Shown here in pieces: positions 30,336 to 41,146 of a stretch of DNA of 64,000 bases (its first letter is position 1; each line of letters opens with the position of its first letter). The position numbers were made by a program, and so were the translations under genes. The notes below the pieces were generated by a model. The model was not told where the DNA came from. It worked only from the letters and a program-made list of their open reading frames with translations, and made no database searches. Source of the DNA: Nothophaeocryptopus gaeumannii (taxonomy: Eukaryota > Ascomycota > Dothideomycetes > Mycosphaerellales > Mycosphaerellaceae); contig JASISA010000027.1 in NCBI GenBank assembly GCA_031771865.1, positions 1,240,001 through 1,304,000 of the forward strand, in the 5' to 3' direction.

Positions 30336-33300
30336 ATGGCCGATCCGACACCGCCACCGACGCTATATCAAGAGACGCGCCTCTCACCCGCAGCGCCCTC
30401 CCCGAACACGACGCTAAACATCAACATTGGCGGCTCCAGCAATGCTCTTGTTCCCTTTGGAGCTGGCCGAAAGCGCGCCTACGACGAGATTAGCAGCAAA
30501 GATGAAGAGTCCTACGCGCGGAAACACTTGGCGACAGAAGGCTCTGTCTTCTTTAGACCAAAGAGCAGAGCTCCGCGAAGTTTCCTTTGGCGCGTGCTGG
30601 ACGACCGACACCTTCTCGAGATTCAATGCGTAGACCTGGTGGAGGATCAAAAGCATCGTGGAACCGACTGTTGGCTGACATTTCATATCTCGCTACCACA
30701 CAAGATAGTGCCGGGCGGTGTGGCATTCGCAGACGCAGAAGCCGAGAAGAAAGATGCGCTGGAAGTCTTCATCCTGAGCGGAAACGACCTCTACACTGTC
30801 GCATTGAGACGCGACCTCCTCCTACGAGAAACAATACCGAACGACTTCGATCCGAAGACGTGCTTCAAGAGATACTCGTCCAACGCGCTAAACAGCAACC
30901 GGCCATACCGCATTGTTGCGGCCAGCAGCTTGGAACTCTACATCACACTGCAACACGGCGGATTCATGCGCCTTGAGCGCCAACCCAATGAGTCTGGAAG
31001 TCAATGGCGCGAGACTTTCTACGATGAGAGCCGCTGGGGCCACGGCCTTCGAGGTATCATCCCTTTCAAGAAGAATACTGTGCGATATGGGGACATGGAG
31101 CTTGATATCTCGGCCATGGCAGCTATCGCCAGAGCTCCCGACGGCAAGTTTGTCTGGACTGTCGGACTGGACCATACATTGAAGGCATGGAACATGAAGA
31201 CGGGGAAGATATCTACTCAAGGAGATCTTATCGATGACCGACGAGATCCGGAGGACGCAAAGCGACAGCAGCATTATGTGATGGGCGCTGAACAAGGGAC
31301 ACTCCTCCAAGTTGTGGACGCAAAGGGTGTGCCAGGGGTAGATTACTTTCTGGTCACTCACTCGCCAAAAGATCACCAATTTAAGTTCTTTGCTGCTGCC
31401 AACAAACCCGCCCAAGAAGGTGGCGGAGACGACGTCGGCCTGACGGATGCGCAACCTCGAACGGATCCACTGATTGCGCCAATCGCCGAGATGATGGGCA
31501 TTACGATGTGGCATCTGGAAGGTTTTTACGTCGTGCCAGGTGCGAAATGGCAGGGCAACCAGATATGGGTCCGAGCGAGAAGTGGAGCGCTGTGCCGAAC
31601 TTTCACCTTATCCTTCGACCTCGTTGACGAGAATAACGACGCAATCGATCTAGTGGATCTGTGGAAGAACGGTTGGAGCATCATCGACAACACGTCCTTA
31701 AGCATCGACGCACTGAGAGATTCGCCTGACTTCCTCGAACTTGACTTTAGTACAGAGACTATTGCGACACCGAGCGAACGTTGGCTGAAGTTTCTGTTCT
31801 ACCCAGGACGGTTCAGCGAAGCCTCATTGGAAACCGCACTTGCGATTTATCGCAAAGGCCGCAACCTCCCTTCAGCGTCTTCGCGCCGGCTGAGTGCCAA
31901 AGAAGAATCTTTAAAAGAGCGCTTGACGACAGCGGTGACATCAAAGATCCTGCTCAAACGGACTCCAGATGAGAAGCTTGATTATGACGGCTACCAGCAC
32001 AGCCTACAAGCACAGTGGCAGACCTACTTCTCAATCTTGTCGCATCTGCACACTCGACGACAAGAGTCCATTGGATTTGCCTTCGATGCCGAAGAGGGCT
32101 TATCGTGGACAGTATGCGCAGACTTCGTTGCTCCCATTCGATCGAGCAATGCCTTCGAGCTGGTCCAGAACAATGCTGGTCTTGTCATGAATGGTAGCGC
32201 TTTCCCCGATATAGATGCCATTGATCAGAATCTGCGAGACCGCATCTGGACAATAGAGGAGGACTTCTTGCGAAGCGAAGTGTTAAGCACTGCGAGTCAA
32301 TTCAGACGCTTCATGACCCCTGCCTCACAAGAACGACTCCGAGCTGGCGCCATACTGGAAGCCCTGGATCAGAGTCCGGACAAGTCTGCAGTGTTTGGAA
32401 TGAAAGCGCTATATGATCGCTGCAATTTTGGCGATGACATTTCAGACGAAGACTTTGACGCCATCAATGAGGCGGCCTCCGTTTTCGGCGGTCTTGGTAA
32501 TTTGTCAGACGACATTTTCTTGATGATTCTGGAGGCCATGGAGGATGTCATCAGCCGCGGCCACAGTCATGGAAAGGCTCTACACCGCTATGGTAAGGAA
32601 ATGACTATCGCCATCGCACAAGAGACTCTCCAGAAAACCCAGGCGATTCTTCTGGACCTGCTTGCACTGATCATTTTCATGCATAGTGACCTTGAGCAAG
32701 AGGAGCTGTCAGAAGAATTCCGCCCCAATGAAGTTTACGACGCAGTGATATTGCGACTTCGGCACACGGAATGGCGTCTATGGCTCGTAAGTCATGTACG
32801 TCTGGAGCCTGTGAAGTCTGGACGAAAAGACGAAATGATTCCAATGACCATCTATGAAAGTATCTTCATTGGTGACTGGGAGGCCAGGGAACCAAAAGAT
32901 ACCAAATTGCCAGAACTCTTGACCAACTGGAGTAAGCACTGGACTTTCGGTGTCGATCTGAACATGGGATGGGATCCTGTCTCTGACGACATCATGGCTC
33001 ACCTCCTCAGAGATAAGAACTACGAACTGGCAACTGACTTCGCCAAATTCCTCAGTGACTCTCCATGGACATCTTATCTGAAAGGCCGTTTGCACCTTGC
33101 TTTGGGCGAATACGCGCTCGCTAGCTTGGCCCTCAAAGAGCCAGCGCATGAGATGGCAAACCTTCAGAACCCTGAGAAAAATCTGGATCACGGCGGCCTC
33201 CTAGACAATGAAGAGATAAATCAGTTTGGCAAGGGACTTGCCTTGTATTACCAGCACATCTCAGCTCTGTTCGAGAAGGTCAAAGTGTACTCTTACACAG

Positions 33301-34094
33301 CCGACTTCGCATCCCTCGCCCTTGCAAATCTACAGGCCGATCCGCAGCAGCTGTTCCGCGAGCTCCGTCAGATCGACGCTCGCAAATCCAATACCGATTC
33401 ACCTATTCAAGATCGCGTTGGAGATGTGATGGATGAGATTCATATCCTCAGAATGCGCCACGTCCGTGACAACATCCTGAGTCGGATCTTCAACGCCCTG
33501 GTGCAGACTGATCGGTTTGAGGAGGCCTGTCATGCGCTTCAACAGAGCAGTGATACTGCGCTTCAGAAGTCTGCTCTGAGGACTCTCTTGGATCGCTGCA
33601 TCAAAGCCGACGCAGTGCCTGTGCTTCTCGCCCTACCGATCAAGGGTGATTTGATACGGGAAGCTGACAAGATTCTGGCGGACCTTGCGAAGAAAGACAT
33701 GGGCGTCTCTAACAAGGCGATCTCCGGTCCGCCGTATCATCAGATCCTTTTCGCCTTCCGCGCACAAAATCACGACTACCGCGGTGCGGCTGCACTACTG
33801 TACATGCATCTTCAGCATCTACGATATACGAATCCGGCTGCAGTTCGTGATCCAGATGACGAGACGTTGATCCAGGTATACGTTCTTCTTATCAACACGC
33901 TGGCGTGCTGTGATGAAGAGGAGGCTTGGTTACTGGCTGACCCGATTCCTGGGGTTCATCCTGTTGGGTCGAAGAGGACGTTGGTCAGGTTGGAGGACAT
34001 CCGGAGGGAGTACGTGGCTGAATTGGATAAGAGGAGTGACATTCAGATGGGGAGGTTTGCTGTTGTAGGTGGTGATGAGATGGACATGTTCTAA
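30336..34094 (+). CDS. Nuclear pore complex protein Nup120/Nup160
   Basis: An intronless 1252-residue protein starting MADPTPPPTLY. It has the size and order of the Nup120/Nup160 scaffold of the Y-complex (Nup84 complex). An N-terminal beta-propeller begins near residue 90 (SFLWRVLDDRHLLEIQ, RPYRIVAASSLELYITLQHGGFMRLER, WTVGLDHTLKAWNMKTGK). It is followed by an all-helical stack, with WSKHWTFGVDLNMGWDPVSD and RHVRDNILSRIFNALVQTDRFEEACHA (shown in part) among the typical blocks. It acts in the nuclear-envelope pore, in mRNA export and pore assembly. An earlier in-frame ATG at 30153 is rejected because the extra residues are not protein-like. Confidence 0.93.
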   Translation: MADPTPPPTLYQETRLSPAAPSPNTTLNINIGGSSNALVPFGAGRKRAYDEISSKDEESYARKHLATEGSVFFRPKSRAPRSFLWRVLDDRHLLEIQCVDLVEDQKHRGTDCWLTFHISLPHKIVPGGVAFADAEAEKKDALEVFILSGNDLYTVALRRDLLLRETIPNDFDPKTCFKRYSSNALNSNRPYRIVAASSLELYITLQHGGFMRLERQPNESGSQWRETFYDESRWGHGLRGIIPFKKNTVRYGDMELDISAMAAIARAPDGKFVWTVGLDHTLKAWNMKTGKISTQGDLIDDRRDPEDAKRQQHYVMGAEQGTLLQVVDAKGVPGVDYFLVTHSPKDHQFKFFAAANKPAQEGGGDDVGLTDAQPRTDPLIAPIAEMMGITMWHLEGFYVVPGAKWQGNQIWVRARSGALCRTFTLSFDLVDENNDAIDLVDLWKNGWSIIDNTSLSIDALRDSPDFLELDFSTETIATPSERWLKFLFYPGRFSEASLETALAIYRKGRNLPSASSRRLSAKEESLKERLTTAVTSKILLKRTPDEKLDYDGYQHSLQAQWQTYFSILSHLHTRRQESIGFAFDAEEGLSWTVCADFVAPIRSSNAFELVQNNAGLVMNGSAFPDIDAIDQNLRDRIWTIEEDFLRSEVLSTASQFRRFMTPASQERLRAGAILEALDQSPDKSAVFGMKALYDRCNFGDDISDEDFDAINEAASVFGGLGNLSDDIFLMILEAMEDVISRGHSHGKALHRYGKEMTIAIAQETLQKTQAILLDLLALIIFMHSDLEQEELSEEFRPNEVYDAVILRLRHTEWRLWLVSHVRLEPVKSGRKDEMIPMTIYESIFIGDWEAREPKDTKLPELLTNWSKHWTFGVDLNMGWDPVSDDIMAHLLRDKNYELATDFAKFLSDSPWTSYLKGRLHLALGEYALASLALKEPAHEMANLQNPEKNLDHGGLLDNEEINQFGKGLALYYQHISALFEKVKVYSYTADFASLALANLQADPQQLFRELRQIDARKSNTDSPIQDRVGDVMDEIHILRMRHVRDNILSRIFNALVQTDRFEEACHALQQSSDTALQKSALRTLLDRCIKADAVPVLLALPIKGDLIREADKILADLAKKDMGVSNKAISGPPYHQILFAFRAQNHDYRGAAALLYMHLQHLRYTNPAAVRDPDDETLIQVYVLLINTLACCDEEEAWLLADPIPGVHPVGSKRTLVRLEDIRREYVAELDKRSDIQMGRFAVVGGDEMDMF

Positions 34095-34378
34095 GAGAAG
34101 GAAGACAGTTTGAGATGGCTAGTAAGTACTTACCGAGATACCAGTTTGGAGTGCGAAGGTGCCGACGAGCATGTGCACGCCCGTCCAAATCAAACGCGTT
34201 ATAGCATGTGCTATAGCTGCACAAAATTTGGCGGAAAGCATGTGCATCTTCATGATCATCTGCAATGTCTCATGCCTCTGCACTCTTCGATACTTGGCCC
34301 ATTCGCGCACCACACACCAGTCATACCGACCACGTCAACTGACTATACGGCATACCTTCACTACCAAGTAGAGTCACA

Positions 34379-35742
34379 ATGCTCGGCCTTGGTTCAAAGG
34401 GTGTGCTGCTCGCGCTCGCGGGCTGCATCGTCTCTAATGCGCTCGCGGCAACATATCAAAAGATCTCTGATGTTTTCAGAGTCGACATGCGCGCAGACCA
34501 CATAGCTCATGCTCACGCAGCTCCTCGTCTCCAGTGTTCTCGAGCAAATGAGACAAACCCATTCTGAACACTACACTGATAGCGCCTGGGATGCCAGAGA
34601 CACGGTCCTCAACAACATCTGGTGGCAGATCGTGAACGAGGAAACGGGGTAGTCATGGGCGTTGAAAGCATGGGAGGAGCATCATGGTCGAACGTTGTGT
34701 ACGTTGCCATACTCTCCCCTAGAAGAGAAAAGTTAACATCGGATGACAGAGATACTGGTACATGTGGTTCGACCTGAGCGAAGTTGACGTATGATCTACG
34801 ATCCCACCCTTCGCCTATGCCATGCTAACAGACCTAAACAGAAAGGCTATATCATCTTGAACAGATCCGAAGACCCAGCCATCAGCGACACGGAACAATA
34901 CCCATGGCCCCTCGACCCACGCACAGACCAACCCTCCGTGCACACAGACCAATACGGACCTGCCGGCAATGCTGGATTGACATTCGTTCCTCTCAAGAGC
35001 TACGAACTCCCCGAGGACCAGCAAGATGGTACACGAGCTTGGGCGCAAACGAACCACATTATACTGTGTCCCGCTAGCTTCACGGACGAAGAGCCAGGTG
35101 AATTTTGGACACCTAAACTGTTGGCACGCACTTGGATGATATGTCGGTTGTCGCCTTGACTCTGACTCATGAAATGATCCATTTGCTCTACGATCGGAGG
35201 GGAATGAGTCCTGATTACAATGCTATGCCGCTGAAGAAGAATGGAGATGGGAGTCTCTCTGCCGAGTACGTTCACAACCTCCTACTCCAATATTCACCTC
35301 AACTCGCTAACACCTTCCAGTTTGCCCCGCCTAGAGACCTGCTACCGCATAGACTATCCGTACCACATCGTCGGCGCTCTGCAATGTATGACCCTCTCTC
35401 TCAATACACGAGAATGCATATCCGCCCACGACTGACGTCAACACGATGAAATCTTGGCGAAGACCAGAGTGCTATGCCTGGTATGGGCGGACATGGTACA
35501 TTACGAAATTCGGAAATACGCGCATGGATTGGTCGAGTGGAGCGGCGAGGGAATACAATAACAATCCGCCTGCTTTACCCACGGCGAGTATTCCGGACGA
35601 TGCGAAGAGAGCGGTGCCGACGGGAATTGCAAAACCGAAGGGAGGATGGATCGAGGGGAACGATGTGCCTCTGGAGTTGGAGAGTGAAGATGATGGTGGG
35701 CTATGGCCGGGTGATGATGTCCTGGAGAGGAGCGAGCTTTGA
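34379..35742 (+). pseudogene. Decayed paralogue of the neighbouring secreted zincin-like gene
   Basis: Segments match the intact minus-strand gene at 35860-37575 in order. They are a signal peptide (MLGLGSKGVLLALAG), DVFRVDMRAD (cf. RVFMIDDRD), TVLNNIWWQI (cf. NILNNIWYQI), NHIILCPASF, HLDDMSVVALTLTHEMIH, ALQCMTL, and RRPECYAWYGRTW..DWSSG. A TGA stop with a frame change occurs near 34565, a TAG at about 34651 follows EETG, and about 100 residues of the middle are absent. The frame before THLDDM contains a TAA near 35120. Some introns still have usable signals (GTACGT..TTCCAG, 35268 to about 35320). HEMIH, the zinc motif, survives. It is probably not functional, although the last ORF (35446-35742) is open. 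Confidence 0.7.
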
Positions 35743-35859
35743 TTGTTACTTGCCTGTCTTGAAGTAAGGTAACTTGGAAGTGACACTGGGTTGAGCACGA
35801 GACTGCACTGAAAAGTTCGCTTTTGATTTCACAGCATACTACCTAGAGTTCCCGCTTGC

Positions 35860-37575
35860 TCACTCACATTGCAGTTCTCTCTCCGGGCTTACTTCTTTCA
35901 GGTCAGAGTCGAACCTCCACTCGATACCCCAACCAAGCAATTCAGGGTCTGTGCCATTCGGTGGAACTCCCGTCGGCTCTGGACCGACCGTCCTCTTCGC
36001 TGGATTCGTTGGTATGATTGCCGTTGGTAACTGCAGCTGGTTGCTTGGTGCATCGAGAGCCGCACCTACATTGGAAAGTCAGCATCTTATCTTCTTACGT
36101 CGAACTTTTCTTACTGCACTTACCAGAAGACCAATCCTGCTGACCTCTCACAGTCAACAGTACCGTCCGACAGAACCATGCATAAACCTCCGGAGTCCTC
36201 CACGTCTTGGAGTTCTGCACGCTCTGCATGATCCAGTTCGGAACATTCGACGCCAGGATGTTCTCGGGCGTCGCCATATCCCACATTGCCAGTGTCATAG
36301 ACTGCAGAGCACCATAGGCGCCGAAGTTGTTGTACTCGCAATCGAAACCAGCCTTCTGCTTCGGAAACCTGTACGCCATCAGTCCGATCTTCCAAAACAG
36401 ATCCAGAATAAGGTCAACTCACCTCGAATCAACCCACCCATTTTCAACGATCGGAAGACAAGCCGCCCAATCATGCATCTGCGTGCCAGGAAACACCCAA
36501 TGAAACAACTCATGCAACAGGGTCAAAGCCGTCAGAGCCATATCATCCAAGTGCTTCCCGACCGGCTGCTTGCTGTTCTTGTCGAGTGTGGCATCATTGT
36601 AGTCCGGTAACCCATGTCGGAAGCTTTTCGGACACAAAATGATATGATCGGCGACCATCCAGTGATCCATACCTTCTGTGCCCTGACCTTCAGGCAGATG
36701 TTGGTGGAGCGTCAGGGCTTCGAGACTGTCACCTGCGCAAGGCGAGGCCTTAACGACCTGACGTCCTTCCTCCATAACCGTCTGCTGTGGCCACGGTGTA
36801 ACCTCATTCTCGTATTCGGGGTACATCCATCTCGGGACAGTCAGATACGCCCGTTCCGTTTTAAACTTGTAATAAAACCACCATCGGTCATCGAACTGTC
36901 GACCATGCGAGACTTCCCATTCTTTGAGCGTCGATTGCGTGTCGTCGTCTTTGCGTCGGAAGCGGCCTCGAGGGTCGATGGCGGGCGAGTTGGCGTATTG
37001 TTGGGTGAGATAGGTGGAGTCGCAGAAGATTTTGGGTTTGGATTGGGAGTCGTCTTGGGTTATTTCGACCTTTTGATGGACGCGTTGGAGCATTTCTGGA
37101 AGACGTCAGTAAGAAGGTCTTGAAGGGAACGTGGGTAGGACATACGTTTCGCGAGATTCATCTTGCTCTTATACGGCTCTGCAGGATATGTAAAAGCGTT
37201 CCCTGCGACGGACGGCTTGATGCCAAAAAAAGCATACCACAGCTTGAGCATAGTTGGTGTGAGGTAGTACTCTTGTGCGGAGAGCTTCTCGGCTGTGACG
37301 ATCATCTCATTGATCTGATACCAGATGTTGTTCAAGATATTCTGTCGTCCGGCCTGAGTATTGGAGATTGGAACGTTGGTGTAATAAGGCAGATTGTTTC
37401 CTCCGTCCTCGAAGCGCTTCAAGCAGCTGCTGGGGAACTGTGCCGGGTCTCGGTCGTCGATCATGAAAACACGGTTGATGCTCTTTGCGTCTGAAACACC
37501 TGGCTGATATGCGGTGGCTGTGCCGATGAGGGTCAGGCTAAGGAGTGTAGTCGTCAACCGTTTGAGTCGAGCCAT
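35860..37575 (-). CDS. Secreted zincin-like metalloprotease of unrecognised family
   Basis: Four exons: 37575..37146, 37095..36423, 36368..36124 and 36065..35860. Donors are GTATGT, GTGAGT and GTAAGT, and all phases agree; the protein is 517 residues. The signal peptide is MARLKRLTTTLLSLTLIG, cleaved near TATA-Y. The zinc motif HELFH lies near residue 338 within ALTLLHELFHW, preceded by DHIILCPKSF and HLDDM. A GTQMHDW segment after it may give a third ligand (His or Asp), but no GTxDxxYG of M35 aspzincins is seen. Later WRTPEVYAWFCRT and DWSSG are conserved in the paralogue. The C-terminal ~70 residues are Pro/Thr-rich and end in charged sequence. It probably cleaves proteins outside the cell. 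Peptidase family and substrate are unknown. Confidence 0.8.
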
Positions 37576-39015
37576 GATGCCTCCTGTTGCGACTCTGATC
37601 AGTATATGTCAGGTCGTATCTGCCCTTTGTGCGTTGTGAGGGTTAGTGTTTGAGGGTACTTCGCAAGCTGTCAATGTTTAGTGTTCGTGAAAGGCCCGTA
37701 AGGTCGACTAGAGAGATAAAATCCATCAAGATTGTGGTCACAATGGTAGCAACAACATCCGTGCACTTTCATGTGACAGCGAAGCGCACATGATGGCTTG
37801 TGAAGTTATTCGGAGTTCACTCGCCGACTTCTTACCGGACACACATATGCGCAGAGTACGGATCTGTAGCCATGTTGTTCGTGTGAAATGTGATCACCTC
37901 CGCACAGAAGTCCGCATAAGAGTTGCGACGGAGGAGAAGAAGACGAAGAAAGCTGAATCCACCAGAGAGGAGCTTGCAGCTCTGGGTAACAGTACCTGCG
38001 GTTCAAGAACGCCGCCTGGTGATCAGTTCCTCGATTCCCGATCACCAGTGCTGCCTATTGACAACTTTGATAAGAAAGCCAGGTGAGACTATACAGTCCA
38101 GAGCTATGTCGTCTTCAGGACCTCTTTTGCATTCCAGATAGTGCACTCAGTCTCCGAGGAAGTTCTTGAAGCCATATCGTATTTCCAAGTTACTTGCAGA
38201 GCTCTGTCATTCAACTTTGAATATGGGCACGCAAAGACGCCATGCTGCTACTGTTGCTAGCTTCTTCTAACGAAGTAGCTGCCAAGGCGCCACGTGCTCA
38301 CCGGAATTTAACATGAACACAAAGTCGGCGTCTCTGACGCTACTTACACTCATGGAGCATCAGGAACCGTCAAGCCTCCCAAAGATGCGGTTCTCTGCTC
38401 ATCCTCGTTGCGAGAGGCATGCTGTGGCATGGGATCTCCGCATTCTCCACCGAGACCGCCTGGATGTCACACAGCATGGAGAGGCTCGCGAGATGTTCAC
38501 TGCTACTTCTCTGAAGTAATGTCAGATATCAGAGGTCGTCCATGAGGACGAGAGTAGCATTTCGTTGCATGAGGGAAGTATTCGGTCTCAGCATGAGGGG
38601 CAGAGGACTCAAGGACGGAGCTCTTCGGCCCGAGCACCGTGCCGCGATTGATCGGCGAAAATCACGATAGGGTCGAAATCAGAAGCAATGAACAATTATG
38701 TAAACGAATATTTGACCATATGACCTCGACTAGCTTTCTACATGCTAATTTCAAGACTTTGCAGGGCCTTCTGCGGGTCGGGGGCACAAAAGACCAAAGT
38801 TGAGCTAGGATATATTCACTCAAGATGCGCTAGTGCACTTTGGTATGAAAAAGTGGGTCCACGCTTCGAGAGGCATTTCTGTGCGCACAGCCCCCTTTCC
38901 ATCAATCACAGCCAGAACGAGTCTCTTATATTATTAAGAACTGAACACCTTCGTCAATCAGCGGTCGGTAAGTGACGAACGTTCATCGCCACATCTGAAC
39001 CTGTCTCTCACACCT
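37576..39015. other. Intergenic, no supported gene
   Basis: About 1.4 kb upstream of the zincin gene. Short ORFs on both strands are not protein-like. No TATA-led unit or repeat stands out. Confidence 0.4.
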
Positions 39016-39108
39016 CACAGGTTAGCTCAGTTGGTTAGAGCGTGGTGCTAATAACGAGAATCATCTCCTTTCAAACGCCAAGGCCGCGGGTTCGACGCAA
39101 GTATTCTC
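39016..39108 (+). pseudogene. tRNA-Ile(AAU) remnant, intron-bearing
   Basis: The D-arm (GCTCAGTTGGTTAGAGC) and anticodon arm (TGGTG / CTAATAA / CGCCA) are intact. Anticodon AAT lies at 39051-39053. A ~21-nt intron sits after the base next to the anticodon, as in eukaryotic tRNA genes. A TTCGA box B follows at 39091, but the T-stem does not pair (CGCGG against GCAAG). No 3' acceptor strand complements CACAGGT. So it is a damaged or 3'-truncated tRNA-Ile, possibly still with A/B boxes for Pol III. Confidence 0.6.
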
Positions 39109-39734
39109 TAGCTCTTCAACCGTCTCAATACCGTCGCTAACAGCCTGTGCAGCCCCGTACTGACCAACAATGTTGCCATTTTGCTTTTTGATTAGTTGGA
39201 TGAAATACTCTGTACTCAGGAAAAATCAAGCAGCTGCACTGAGATTCCACGGATTAAATGGAAAAAAATCAGTAGGATCGGTGTTGTGGTTGTGCTGAAA
39301 TATATTTTTGAATTAATGATCTGCAAACTGTGTGGTTGTGTTGTTGTTGGTTTGTGCTGCCTGAGGCACGCAAGAACGCACTCGCGAAGACAATGCGTCT
39401 CGCCCACCACATTATCTTCGCGAAACACGAACCATACGAAGATCAAGGTCTTCAAAGCCATCACTCCAGTACCAAGCGTGAGAGCAGGGTCGATCTATGA
39501 TGACACTTGAGCGCCTATCGCAATAGGCAGGGAGGCAGACTCTGCTCACTCGCGAACGAACATCTGCGCCTACGAGGCGAGATCTGAAATGACTTGGAAA
39601 TTGGACGAACGGCAACAGCCTCAAAGCGTTCGGCCTATTGATGATTGCTAAATTCCCGCATGCATAAACATTCATCATGGTTTTCATGCCTCCATCAACG
39701 CCTGCAGCAACCTATACTCCCTGGATCTGGCTCC
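39109..39734. other. Intergenic, A/T-richer stretch
   Basis: About 620 bp without a supported gene. A locally A/T- and G/T-rich segment lies at 39180-39350. Confidence 0.4.
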
Positions 39735-40085
39735 TCAACCATAAGTCACCTTTGTCACAGTTCCATCATCCGAGGTGTGAACATTCAGACTACACAGCAT
39801 CAGCGTCGCAGCTCTAGGGCTTGATCTGTGGCCGTTACATACCGGTTCGGGTTGTGGTCCATCGTCATCACATCGCCCTCCTTCACGACACGGTGCTGCT
39901 GTGGCAAGTCGGTCTTTGCGAAAGTCTGCGAGAACAAGTCAGCAAGAGAATCTTACGACGCCTGTGGAATATATGGAGATGCTCACAGTCTCGTTGCTGG
40001 ACTCTCCGATCTTCTTGCCGACCAGCTTGTTCATCCATTCCGACGTCTTGCCGCCGTCGCTGGTTTGAGGCACGACCAAAGGCAT
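39735..40085 (-). CDS. I78-family serine protease inhibitor-like small protein
   Basis: Three exons, 40085..39987, 39925..39843 and 39789..39735, with introns of 61 and 53 bp; the product is 78 residues. It reads MPLVVPQTSDGG, then WMNKLVGKKIGE, then an intron before TFAKTDLPQQHRVVKEGD, and ends DGTVTKVTYG. The order LVGKK..LP..HRVVKEG..MT.D..P.R.N is the potato-inhibitor-like I78 fold found in many Pezizomycotina, which blocks serine proteases of the subtilisin/elastase type. It has no signal peptide, so a cytosolic role or non-classical export is likely. Because of its tiny exons it could be missed by gene finders. Confidence 0.88.
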
Positions 40086-40533
40086 TTTGAAAGCTGTTTT
40101 TCTTGTTTGAGGAGATGTCTGGAGTTTCGTGTATGAAGTGAAGAGATGGCAATGGCAAGTATGTGCTCCTTTGTATGGAAGCTGGCCTCCAAAAGACCAA
40201 GCAACCCGATGCAATGACGTAGGTACCTACCCATTTCTTGGTGCCTGGCAAGAGAAGCTGCCCCCGGGATGGAGCCCACATGTCACAGCTGCAGAGACGA
40301 ACTCCGAGATTACAGCAGCTATGGTAGTAACTACGTACAACTGACATGGGTAGTTCATGCTTCTACCGACCTCACGCGACCCCCATTTCCGAACCATATA
40401 CGAATCTCAAGCAATAATTTCTTGCATTATCAAATCACAAGCTATGCTCGTGACGATTTTTGAGCCTGCTTTCCTCTTTTTAATACTACAACAGTCATGG
40501 CCCCATCACTCATAGCTGGACGCAAGACTAAGC
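40086..40533. other. Intergenic between tandem minus-strand genes
   Basis: 448 bp; promoter of the I78 gene and 3' flank of the next. No other feature seen. Confidence 0.4.
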
Positions 40534-41146
40534 TTAGACGGCCGAATCGTTCTTCGCGAAGGTCCGAGCCAACGCCTCAATGCTGTCCGCAATACGCTTG
40601 AAGTCATCCTTCTGCTCGGCCGCGATCTCAGAGACCTCATTTGCAGCTGCGTCCTCGTCCTCGTTCGACCACTGGATCTCGACGGTGTTCAAGTCGATCT
40701 GGAGAAAAAGAATCTGGTCAGCCAAGATGTTGACGAACAGATTATGTTCGAGGGTTCGTACCTTGGTATCCTGGCCGTAAACATCTTTGCTTGGATGGCT
40801 TGGGAAGCCTCGAAGAGGGTTGACAAGAGTCATGAGCTCGTTCACGTCGTCCCTAATTCCGGTGTCAACATCTAATCCTCAGGATAGTTATCCCCTCAGC
40901 ACTTACTTTGGAACGTCGCCGCTCTTCTCACTCGACTTGCTATTGCCATTGTATTGTGCCAGACGAACGACTGCTGGACGGTTTGGCTCGCCAATGACCT
41001 CGATGGTGTGCTTTGGTGTTCCTGCACGGTGTCAACTTCTTCTTGACCGACAGCATCGGGGTTCGTCGACAGGACTCACCAGAGAATGGCTTTGCAAGAC
41101 GGACTGTGAACTCGCCGCTTGGAGGTGGTGCGACTTGGCGAGGCAT
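40534..41146 (-). CDS. Small fungal protein of unknown function
   Basis: Four exons: 41146..41080, 41021..40907, 40852..40762 and 40698..40534, giving 145 residues. It starts MPRQVAPPPSGEFTVRL. The predicted strand-rich N-terminus includes TIEVIGEPNRPAVVRLAQYNG, and the C-terminal helical half contains AAANEVSEIAAEQ and IADSIEALARTFAK. The last intron is 63 nt (GTACGA, branch GCTGAC, acceptor CTCCAG), has no in-frame stop and is a multiple of three, so a retained-intron form of 166 residues is also open. No family is recognised. It is divergent from an F-box-like gene. Confidence 0.75.

Noticed and set aside
30888..31514. 208-codon ORF antisense to Nup120
   Set aside because: It lies wholly within the Nup120 coding sequence on the opposite strand and has no protein-like motifs. 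It is a frame shadow.
39016..39108. Functional tRNA-Ile gene
   Set aside because: The T-stem does not pair and no 3' acceptor strand exists, so it was called a remnant.
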